Below are positions 45,680 through 52,386 of a stretch of 64,000 bases of DNA, piece after piece. Position 1 is the first letter of the stretch. Each line of letters opens with the position of its first letter. A model generated the notes under the pieces. It searched no databases, was not told the DNA's origin, and saw only the letters and a list, made by a program, of their open reading frames with translations. Source of the DNA: Nocardioides carbamazepini (lineage in GTDB: Bacteria; Actinomycetota; Actinomycetes; Propionibacteriales; Nocardioidaceae); NCBI RefSeq assembly GCF_024614185.1, contig NZ_JAHTLF010000008.1, positions 62,001-126,000 on the forward strand. Direction: 5' to 3'. The position numbers and the translations under genes are program-made.

Positions 45680-45721
45680 GAACCTCAAGCCGACATGAGG
45701 ACAAGCGCGAGCGCGGATCCG

Positions 45722-47659
45722 CTACAGCACGACCGTCGGTTTGACCCGGCTCGGGGTCCACACCCGCTGCCGCCGCGCGACCAGCGAGGTGAGCGCCAGG
45801 GCGCCGACGAGGTACGCCGCCAGCACGAGCGCGGCGGTGAGCGCCCGGGCCGGGTCCCCGCCGTACATGAGCTGGCGCAGCCCGTCGACGGCATAGCTCA
45901 TCGGCAGCACCTGGTGCAGCCAGTGCAGGGGTTCGGGGATCGTCTGCCACGGGAAGGTGCCCCCGGCGGTCACCAGCTGGACGACCATCAAGACCAGCGC
46001 CAGGAACTGGCCGGGGGTGCCGAGCAGCGCGTTCATGAAGTGGACGACAGCGACGAACGTCGCCGAGATCAGGATCATGAACAGCCACGTCCGCAGGCTC
46101 TCCACGATGCCGACGTCGAGCGCGACCGCAACCACCACGAACGCCAGGGTCATCTGGGCCGCGCCGATCAGCGCCGGCGGCAGCCAGCCGCCGAGGGCGA
46201 CCCGGAGCGGGTGCTGGTTGGCCGCCAGTGCCCGGCTCGACAGCGGGCGCACCAGCAGGAAGAGGACGTACCCGCCGATCCACGCCGCGAGGGCCAGGAA
46301 GAACGGAGCCAGTCCGGCGCCGTAGTTGCGGGCCGCCGCGTCGCTGCGGGCCCGGACGTCGATCGGGTTGGCGACGGTCTCGGCGATCCGCTGGCGGGAC
46401 TCCTCGGTGGTGTCGGGGACCTGCAGCACGCCGGCGGCCAGCCCGTCGCGGAGCGTGCCCGCGCCGCTGGTCAGCTCCCGCAGCCCGGAGCGCAGCTCCA
46501 CCGTGCCGTCATGCAGGGTGCCGGCCCCGCGGGTCAGCCGCCCGGCGCCGGCCGAGAGCTCACCGGCTCCGTCGCGCGCCTGCCCGATGCCGTCGACCAG
46601 CGCGGGGGCCGAGCGGGCGAGCTGACTCGCGCCGTCGGCCACCTGGTCGGCTCCGTCCGCCAGCTGGTTCAGCTGCTTGCGGACCGTGCCGGCCCTGGCG
46701 TCGCCGGCGTGGACCTTGGCACCGACCCGGTCGTAGACGGCCAGCAGCCGGTCCTGGCCGGCCTGGTCGATCCCGAGCTGGTTCATCTGGGCGACGAGGT
46801 CGGCACGGCCGCCGTCGTACGCGACCCGGGCGGTGTGGACCGCATCGGCCACCTTGTTGCCCGCGTCGGCCACCTTCTGGTCACCGTCCGCGACCTGGCG
46901 GGCGCCGGCGGCCAGCTGCCGGGCCTGCTGCGGCAGGGACGCGGTCCGGGTCGCCAGCGTGGACAGCCCGTCACGCAGCTGTCCGGCGCCGTCGCGGAGG
47001 TCTCCCGCGCCGTCGGCGAGCCGGGCGCTGCCGTCGACGAGCCTGCGGGACCCGTGCTTCGCCTCACGCAGGCCGTCGTGGAGCTGGCCGGCGCCGTCGG
47101 CGCCCTGCTGCAGGCCCTGCCGGACGTCGGCGATGCCGAGCAGGAAGGTGCCGACCGCCTCCTGGGAGACCTTCTCGCCGATCGCGTCACGCACCTTGGT
47201 CGCGACCGTGTTGGCGATGGTCGTGGACAGGTAGGAGTTGGCGTCATTGGTGATCATCGTGATCCGGGCCTGCTCCGGCTCGGAGCCGGAGGTGCTGGTC
47301 AACGCTGCCGAGAAGCCACGCGGGATCACCAGCGCGAAGTCGTAGGTGCCGTCGTCGACACCGGCCTTCGCGGTCGCGCGGTCGACCTCGTGCCAGCCGA
47401 AGTCCCGCGCGTCGAGCAGCTGGTCGGCCACTTCGCGCCCGGCCTCGAGCCGGGCGCCGTCCAGTCCGGTGGCCCCGGCGTCCTCGACCACCAGGGCCGT
47501 CGGCACCCGGTCCAGTGCCGAGTACGGGTCGTGGTTGGCGTACAGGTAGAGCCCGGCGTAGATGGTCGGGACGGTGACCAGCGCGAGCACGGTGATCCGG
47601 CCCATCCGGATGCTGAGCAGCCGGGAGAGCTCGCTCCAGGCGATGCGCAGGGCGTTCAC
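45722..47659 (-). CDS. YhgE/Pip domain-containing membrane protein
   Basis: A 645-residue membrane protein with one N-terminal helix (RMGRITVLALVTVPTIYAGLYLYAN), a large external region and about five C-terminal helices, the layout of YhgE/Pip and type VII secretion EsaA-like proteins. The external part has many heptad-like pieces (LRDGAGQLRDGLSTL, LADGADQVADGASQLA) suggesting an extended coiled coil. The GTG at 47659 overlaps the upstream stop (GTGA). With its ATPase-like neighbour it looks like an ABC-type unit; function unknown. PIP-type members were first seen as phage infection proteins. Confidence 0.88.
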   Translation of the reverse strand: MNALRIAWSELSRLLSIRMGRITVLALVTVPTIYAGLYLYANHDPYSALDRVPTALVVEDAGATGLDGARLEAGREVADQLLDARDFGWHEVDRATAKAGVDDGTYDFALVIPRGFSAALTSTSGSEPEQARITMITNDANSYLSTTIANTVATKVRDAIGEKVSQEAVGTFLLGIADVRQGLQQGADGAGQLHDGLREAKHGSRRLVDGSARLADGAGDLRDGAGQLRDGLSTLATRTASLPQQARQLAAGARQVADGDQKVADAGNKVADAVHTARVAYDGGRADLVAQMNQLGIDQAGQDRLLAVYDRVGAKVHAGDARAGTVRKQLNQLADGADQVADGASQLARSAPALVDGIGQARDGAGELSAGAGRLTRGAGTLHDGTVELRSGLRELTSGAGTLRDGLAAGVLQVPDTTEESRQRIAETVANPIDVRARSDAAARNYGAGLAPFFLALAAWIGGYVLFLLVRPLSSRALAANQHPLRVALGGWLPPALIGAAQMTLAFVVVAVALDVGIVESLRTWLFMILISATFVAVVHFMNALLGTPGQFLALVLMVVQLVTAGGTFPWQTIPEPLHWLHQVLPMSYAVDGLRQLMYGGDPARALTAALVLAAYLVGALALTSLVARRQRVWTPSRVKPTVVL

Positions 47660-48264
47660 GCGGCACCCCCGATCGACGCCACCCGGGCGACGTCGCCGAG
47701 GTCGACCGCCTCGCTGATGGTGACCAGGACGCCCAGTCCGCGGTCGGCCGCCCCGTGGGCGATCGGCCACCACTCGCGGCGGTGCAGGCCGTGCCGGTCC
47801 GGGGAGAGCAGGACCAGGAACCGGGCGTCCGGTCGCGAGGCCCCGAGCTCGGTCAGCGACCGGATCCGGTCGCCGGGAGGAACCTCCTCGGTCCGCAGCC
47901 GCGGGCTGGTGCCGAGCCGGTGCTCACGCAGCCAGGCCGAGGTCGCGTGCGGGCCGGAGGACAGGCCGGCCAGCGCCAGCTCCTCGGCGACGATCACCCG
48001 GAACGGGACACTGTCGTCCGGCTCCGTGACCCCCGGTACGTCGACCAGCACCACCGCCCGCTGGAGCGTGGCCGGCGCGGGATCACCCCCGAGGTCGACG
48101 CTGCCGCCGGTCAACCGAAGTCGGCCGGCGAGCGCCAGGGCCAGGGCCACATTGCCGTGCCCCGGCCGGCCCACCGCCACGACCACCTCCCCCGGAACCA
48201 GCTCCACCGAGGTGGGTTCCAGCAGCCCTGCGACTGCCCCGTCCGTCATGACCAGGTTCGCCAT
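47656..48264 (-). CDS. Degenerate ABC ATPase-like partner of the YhgE protein
   Basis: A 202-residue protein that reads like a shortened ABC ATPase: ELVPGEVVVAVGRPGHGNVALALALAGRL sits where Walker A should be, but the GKS/T lysine is replaced (GRPGHGNVAL), and LGGDPAPATLQRAVVLVDV follows. No clear LSGGQ or Walker B is present, though ARFLVLLSPDRHGLHRREWW stands near the position of Walker B. It is probably catalytically dead or regulatory. It is coupled to the YhgE gene by GTGA. The only close match I infer is the ABC ATPase fold; that is uncertain. Confidence 0.6.
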   Translation of the reverse strand: MANLVMTDGAVAGLLEPTSVELVPGEVVVAVGRPGHGNVALALALAGRLRLTGGSVDLGGDPAPATLQRAVVLVDVPGVTEPDDSVPFRVIVAEELALAGLSSGPHATSAWLREHRLGTSPRLRTEEVPPGDRIRSLTELGASRPDARFLVLLSPDRHGLHRREWWPIAHGAADRGLGVLVTISEAVDLGDVARVASIGGAA

Positions 48265-48338
48265 GACGGTCAGTCTGCCGTGACCACCTCCCGTACCTCG
48301 GAACCCGGAGCGCGACGCACGCGACGTGACCGAGTCGG

Positions 48339-48587
48339 TCAGGTCGCGCCGTTGACCCGGTGCGCGATCGCTGAGAGCACCGCCAGACCGACGGCGAGGG
48401 CATCCTCGTCGGGGTCGAAGGTCGCGGTGTGCAGGCCGCCGCCGGTGGCAACTGGCCGCCCGCAGCCGAGCATGAACATCGCGCCGGGCACGACCTGCTG
48501 ATAGTAGGCGAAGTCCTCCGAGCCCAGGTGGGGGCGCTCCAGCTCGACGATCTGCGCGCCCGCCTTCTGGCCGCGGGTGTCTGCGAA
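48339..48587 (-). pseudogene. C-terminal remnant of an M20-family amidohydrolase
   Basis: About 82 codons remain, with M20 peptidase features: RPHLGSEDFAYYQQVVPGAM and LHTATFDPDEDALAVGLAVL, the last containing the His of the zinc site and the tail helix. The frame runs back to a TGA at 48588-48590 with no start and no upstream N-terminal two-thirds. The coding match weakens near 48570, where the accessory segment begins. The N-terminal part is absent on the other side of that segment, so it was deleted rather than only split. Confidence 0.75.
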
Positions 48588-48591
48588 TCAG

Positions 48592-48602
48592 AGCGAGCCC
48601 AA
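48592..48602. repeat. Left copy of an 11-bp direct repeat flanking the accessory segment
   Basis: AGCGAGCCCAA, identical to 51195-51205, lies at the M20 remnant edge. It could be an attachment or target-site repeat. Confidence 0.45.
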
Positions 48603-48651
48603 TTCGAGCCCTCGTGCCAGCGGGCACCGATGGTCGCGAACGACCGCAGCT

Positions 48652-49626
48652 TCAGGTCTCGCCGCGAGCGCGGGCTTCGAGGTACTGATCCATCAGCGTG
48701 GCTGGGATCCGGCCGCGGTCCGAGACGTCGATGTCGTGCGCGAAGGCCCAGCGACGTACGTCCGCGGGCGTCGGCGGTGCGGGCGCGAGCGGCGGTGGCG
48801 CCTCGAGTCCGCGCACGGCGAGGTCGCCGACGATCTCCTCAGCCAGTCCTACGCGCGCAGCCGCGAGGAAGCGGTAGGTCCACTCCTGGGCGAGCTTGCG
48901 GGTCTCGCAGAAGACGATCGGCACTGTCGGGAACCTGATCTGGCACTCGGCGATCCCGTCGGCCACGACGCTGGGCCGGACGCGGTCGAGCTTGAAGACC
49001 TGGGAGTAGCGCTCTTCCACGACCACCGCGGCGCGCGGGATCGCCGACAGTTCGGTGAGCTGGAACGTCAGCTTGCCCGTCGTCAGCGACGAGACGAGGT
49101 CGGCCAGGGACTTCCGTTCGACCGTCGCCTGCAGCAGTCCGTCGACGATGAGTCCGTAGTCACCGGCACTGAGCGGCGCACGTCGCGTTGTCACCTGCCG
49201 GTCGGCAAACGTGAACGGGTACCGCTCGCGGATGTCGACCGCGATCTCGAGGTCGGCGACTCCGCTGGCGCGGGCGCCCGGGACGTTGACCGCGGGACGT
49301 GCCTGCTTGGCGGTGCGGGCGGTCTGCCAGAAGATCATCTGCCGCCCGCGGCCATTGGTGATGATGATCTGGGAGCGGTTCTCCCGACTGCGGTCGAGGA
49401 CCAGGTCGATGGCAGCGCCGCGCCTCACGCACGACCGCACCGGAATCCGCTCGACGATCTCGGCATCATCCGGCCATTCCTCGGCACGGTGGCAGTAGAC
49501 CTTGCCGGTACGCGGCCAGGTGTCCTTGGCCTTGAGAATGATCCCGTCCCCGAGCGGGATCCGGAGCAGGTAGGGCAGCGTCGACCGGGGTTCGGTGTTG
49601 CGAGCGATGACGAAGTCCTCCGACAC
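48652..49626 (-). CDS. ERCC4-type nuclease with C-terminal Lsr2-like DNA-binding domain
   Basis: A 324-residue protein. The ERCC4 (XPF/Mus81) nuclease core sits at about 127-240: VDIRERYP, GDYGLI and the catalytic ERKSLAD (170-176). A Pro/Ala linker leads to ADVRRWAFAHDIDVSDRGRIPATLMDQY (about 288-315), matching the Lsr2 C-terminal AT-hook-like domain of actinobacteria. The first 125 residues are unrecognised. I chose the GTG at 49626 because TATCGT lies seven bases upstream (leaderless); a GTG at 49635 is possible. It probably cleaves structured or foreign DNA; not tested. Confidence 0.85.
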   Translation of the reverse strand: MSEDFVIARNTEPRSTLPYLLRIPLGDGIILKAKDTWPRTGKVYCHRAEEWPDDAEIVERIPVRSCVRRGAAIDLVLDRSRENRSQIIITNGRGRQMIFWQTARTAKQARPAVNVPGARASGVADLEIAVDIRERYPFTFADRQVTTRRAPLSAGDYGLIVDGLLQATVERKSLADLVSSLTTGKLTFQLTELSAIPRAAVVVEERYSQVFKLDRVRPSVVADGIAECQIRFPTVPIVFCETRKLAQEWTYRFLAAARVGLAEEIVGDLAVRGLEAPPPLAPAPPTPADVRRWAFAHDIDVSDRGRIPATLMDQYLEARARGET

Positions 49627-49633
49627 GCCGGCC

Positions 49634-49639
49634 ACGATA
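49634..49639 (-). promoter_or_regulatory. -10 element of a leaderless promoter for the ERCC4 nuclease
   Basis: TATCGT on the minus strand, seven bases before GTG 49626-49624. It lies in the short gap between the nucleotidyltransferase stop and the nuclease, so the nuclease can be expressed on its own. Confidence 0.5.
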
Positions 49640-49647
49640 ACGTCAGG

Positions 49648-50382
49648 TCAGCCGTGGATGACGCCGTAGGCGATCTGTCCCGAGCTGCGGATCGCGTCGG
49701 GCACCAGTGCCCAGGCCGGGTGGGTGTCGCTGAGGAGCTTGCTCGCCAAGCGCACCCTCTGCCGATCCTTGCGAGTCAACTGCTCCGCGACGTCGAAAGG
49801 GTCCGGGACGAGAGCGCAAAGCAGCGCGAGATCCCGGTAGTGACGCTCGGGACCGGGCAGCGCCGTCGCCGCCGCCTTGCCTACGATTGCTGCCAGCAGA
49901 GTGGGCCGTGGAATCATTCCGCGGCGCCCTTCATGCACGACGGTGATCCGCTCAGCGCGACTCAGCGCCTGAGTACCGCCAGGCACTTCGATGGTCCGCC
50001 CCGGAGGCGTTGTCGTCAGATCGGCCCGCTCTCCCAGGCCTTCCGGTGCCAGGACGTCGATGACGACCGGGCGTGGTTTCGCGGCCCGGATGTAGCGGTG
50101 AGCGAGTCCATCTGCGCTGATGGACTGCAGCGAGAACCCGAGGTCCTCGATGCCGGCCACGACCCGGGTCAAGGCACCGGGGATGGCCCGAATGTCCGCG
50201 ATCACGTCCCCGTCCTGACTGATCTGCGGCGGAACCTGGCCGTGCTCGAGCGCATGCAGCAGCACCATCTGACCCCCGATCAGCGCCCAAGGCACGTCCA
50301 GGCTCTCGCCTAGATCAAGGAGCGTGTGCCACAACTCGTCAACCGGCGCCGGCAGGATCGGGAGTTCGATGACCACGGTCAT
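49648..50382 (-). CDS. Nucleotidyltransferase AbiEii-like protein, putative toxin
   Basis: A 244-residue protein with a nucleotidyltransferase fold start: LIGGQMVLLHALEHG (Gly-Gly at about 36-37) and SQDGDVIAD with Asp57 and Asp59 in the DxD position. The later VAEQLTRKDRQRVRLASKLL forms helices. This fits the AbiEii/AbiGii type IV toxin family, which modify tRNA or other targets in M. tuberculosis MenT. Its ATG overlaps the stop of the HTH gene upstream (ATGA), the normal antitoxin-toxin order. Toxicity is inferred, not shown. Confidence 0.65.
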   Translation of the reverse strand: MTVVIELPILPAPVDELWHTLLDLGESLDVPWALIGGQMVLLHALEHGQVPPQISQDGDVIADIRAIPGALTRVVAGIEDLGFSLQSISADGLAHRYIRAAKPRPVVIDVLAPEGLGERADLTTTPPGRTIEVPGGTQALSRAERITVVHEGRRGMIPRPTLLAAIVGKAAATALPGPERHYRDLALLCALVPDPFDVAEQLTRKDRQRVRLASKLLSDTHPAWALVPDAIRSSGQIAYGVIHG

Positions 50383-51101
50383 GCGCGGGACCGTTCGCTT
50401 TGCCAGGCCGAGAGCAGTTCCGCCAGACGCGCGGCACCCGCGGCGACGGCACGAGGCTCCATGCTCTCGAGAAGGTCAGCAGAGAGCACGGCGTCACCCA
50501 CCCCGCCAGGCGCCAAGGCTCCGTCCCCCGCGAACGGCCAGACCTCCTTCGGAACGCGGATCCTGAGATTGGGATCGGCCCCTTCGCGCAGTGCGAGTGA
50601 CCGCGACAGCTCGGGCCAATGCGATTCCTCGACGTAGAACTCGGGGATCGGGTTCGCCAGAGCAACGACGTCGAACCCGCGGCTGGCTGCATCATCGATC
50701 CCGGCAGCGCGAACACCACCCGCTCGCCGGAGGCGCTGAACAGCCGCCGGGTGCGCGACAACATCGAGCAGGTTGCTGCGTCCACGCAGAGCGGCGCGCC
50801 AGCCGTCCGGACCCGGATCTTGCAGATCAGCGAGATAGCGGCGTACCTGCGAACGCGCGGAGTCCGACAACCAGGCTGCCCGCCCCTCGTCGAGGAGATC
50901 GATGACTGCCCAAGCACGCTTCGGTGCCAACGGTCGGCCCGGGGGACGTCCTTGCAGCTCCAGCCGAGCTACATCCTGAGACGAGACGAGCCAGGAGTTG
51001 CCCAGGCGGCGACCACGCAGGTCTCCCGAACGAAGCAACTGCCTGACGCGGGAGTCATTGACCCCGAGTCGGCTCGACGCTTCCTTGACGCTGATCGCCA
51101 T
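50379..51101 (-). CDS. HTH regulator, putative antitoxin partner of the nucleotidyltransferase
   Basis: A 240-residue protein with an N-terminal MerR/excisionase-like HTH (ISVKEASSRLGVNDSRVRQL and a wing GNSWLVSSQDVARL at about 1-48). A roughly 190-residue C-terminal domain I do not recognise follows, with ALANPIPEFYVEES and EVWPFAGDG. The ATG at 51101 has GGGAGGTGAGG just before it. It is coupled to the nucleotidyltransferase gene. A 24-bp palindrome sits 22-45 bases upstream, as expected for an autoregulating antitoxin. The HTH is unlike the usual AbiEi winged helix, so this may be a variant pair. Confidence 0.65.
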   Translation of the reverse strand: MAISVKEASSRLGVNDSRVRQLLRSGDLRGRRLGNSWLVSSQDVARLELQGRPPGRPLAPKRAWAVIDLLDEGRAAWLSDSARSQVRRYLADLQDPGPDGWRAALRGRSNLLDVVAHPAAVQRLRRAGGVRAAGIDDAASRGFDVVALANPIPEFYVEESHWPELSRSLALREGADPNLRIRVPKEVWPFAGDGALAPGGVGDAVLSADLLESMEPRAVAAGAARLAELLSAWQSERSRA

Positions 51102-51122
51102 CAACCTCACCTCCCTTTCGTC

Positions 51123-51146
51123 AACCATACCGCTGGCGGCATGGTT
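51123..51146. promoter_or_regulatory. 24-bp near-perfect palindrome, candidate autoregulatory operator
   Basis: Arms AACCATACCGC (51123-51133) and GCGGCATGGTT (51136-51146) pair with one mismatch around a TG centre. It lies in the promoter of the HTH gene. No other palindrome of this length is in the segment. Confidence 0.6.
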
Positions 51147-51194
51147 CCCGAAAGTCACGTCTATGGCCTCCCCACGACCTCAAACCGAGTCCAA

Positions 51195-51205
51195 AGCGAG
51201 CCCAA
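51195..51205. repeat. Right copy of an 11-bp direct repeat flanking the accessory segment
   Basis: AGCGAGCCCAA is identical to 48592-48602. Here it lies within a local pair of 11-base near repeats (GAGTCCAAAGC at 51187-51197 and GAGCCCAAAGC at 51198-51208). Confidence 0.45.
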
Positions 51206-51238
51206 AGCAGGCCCCAGGCGTCGCGACAGCGAGTCGTT

Positions 51239-51253
51239 TGCCGTAAAACGGCA
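51239..51253 (-). terminator. Small hairpin after the RNA methyltransferase gene
   Basis: TGCCGT and ACGGCA (six-base arms, loop AAA) lie a few bases past the methyltransferase stop at 51256. The gap 51147-51255 is otherwise AT-richer than its neighbours and no other gene is visible. Confidence 0.35.
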
Positions 51254-51255
51254 GG

Positions 51256-52386
51256 TCAGCGGCTTTTGACAAGCTTCGCCACGCACTCGACATGGTGCGT
51301 CATCGGGAACAGGTCGAAGGCGCGCAGCGACGCGAGCCGGTAGCCGTGCTCGGCGAAGATCGCGACGTCGCGCGCGAGCGCCGCCGGGTCGCAGGCGACG
51401 TAGGCGACGGCACGGGGTCCGCGCGCCACGACCTGCTCGACGACGGCACGCTTCGCGCCGGCCCGGGGCGGGTCGAGCACGACCAGGTCGGCGCGGGCCC
51501 ACTCCGGTGGGAGCCCGTCGGCGAGGACGGCGCCGACATCGCCCGCGCGGGCCAGGACAGCGGGACAGTTGCGCTCGGAGAGCCCTGACGCGGTCGGATC
51601 GCCCTCCACCGCCGCGACCCGGCCGGTCGGCCCGACCGCCTCGGAGAGGAACCGGCTGAACAGTCCCACGCCGGCGTACAGGTCGAGAGCGCTCTCCCCC
51701 GGCCGCGGGTCGAGCGCCTCGAGCACGGCCCCGACCAGAGCCTCCGGAGCGCCCGGATGGACCTGCCAGAAGCTCGCCGCTTGATCCGGTGCCGTGGCGA
51801 CCTCGAAGGCCCGCCCGCGGACGTCGTACGACGGGCCGTGCGGTGCCTCCAGGAGGCAGGCGTCGACCGCGACGGTGTCGTGGGAGCGGTGCTTGCGCAT
51901 GCCGCGCCCGCCGCCGGGCAGCTCGACGTACCGCTGCCGGGTCCGCCAGTGCAGGCCGTTCTCGTCGCCGGGCACCGCCTCGACCTCGACGTCGGTCTCG
52001 AGCCGGGCGACCCGGCGCAGCTGCTCGCGCACGACCGCGGCCTTGAGGTCCCGCTGGGCCGGCAGGCCGACATGTTGGAGGTCGCAGCCCCCGCAACGAC
52101 CGGGACCGGCGTACGGGCACGGTGCGGGCACCCGGTCGGTCGACGGGATCAGGACCTCGACGGCGTCGCCACGCCAGAACCGGTCGCCCTCGGTGCCCTC
52201 GGTGATCTCCAGGACCACGCGCTCGCCGGGCAGCGCGTGCCGGACGAACACCACGCGCTCCTCGACCCGGGCGACGCAGTGCCCGCCGTGCGCGATCGGC
52301 CCCACCTCGACCTCGAACCGGCGGCCGACCATCGAGGCGCCCCGGGCGGTCCGCGCCCGCGGCCTCCGGGCCGAAGGGCGGCTCAC
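51256..52386 (-). CDS. TRAM-domain class I SAM-dependent RNA methyltransferase (RumA/TrmA type)
   Basis: A 376-residue protein. An N-terminal TRAM domain (FEVEVGPIAHGGHCVAR; RHALPGERV) precedes a Cys cluster CPYAGPGRCGGCDLQHV that may hold Fe-S. The SAM fold follows (LDLYAGVGLFSRFLSEAVG), then VVLDPPRAGAK and the nucleophile region VACDPAALARD. It should methylate uridine C5 in rRNA or tRNA. The GTG at 52386 overlaps the permease stop (GTGA); an ATG at 52332 (MVGRRFEVEV) is an alternative start. Equivalent to Rv2689c, from memory. Confidence 0.9.
   Translation of the reverse strand: MSRPSARRPRARTARGASMVGRRFEVEVGPIAHGGHCVARVEERVVFVRHALPGERVVLEITEGTEGDRFWRGDAVEVLIPSTDRVPAPCPYAGPGRCGGCDLQHVGLPAQRDLKAAVVREQLRRVARLETDVEVEAVPGDENGLHWRTRQRYVELPGGGRGMRKHRSHDTVAVDACLLEAPHGPSYDVRGRAFEVATAPDQAASFWQVHPGAPEALVGAVLEALDPRPGESALDLYAGVGLFSRFLSEAVGPTGRVAAVEGDPTASGLSERNCPAVLARAGDVGAVLADGLPPEWARADLVVLDPPRAGAKRAVVEQVVARGPRAVAYVACDPAALARDVAIFAEHGYRLASLRAFDLFPMTHHVECVAKLVKSR

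Noticed and set aside
48601..48651. tRNA or attachment-site tRNA fragment at the island edge
   Set aside because: The sequence CGAGCCCTCGTGCC with small hairpins (GTGCC/GGCAC, GGTCG/CGACC) lacks a T-loop GTTCRANNC and an acceptor stem. The hairpins are better read as a weak terminator after the nuclease gene.
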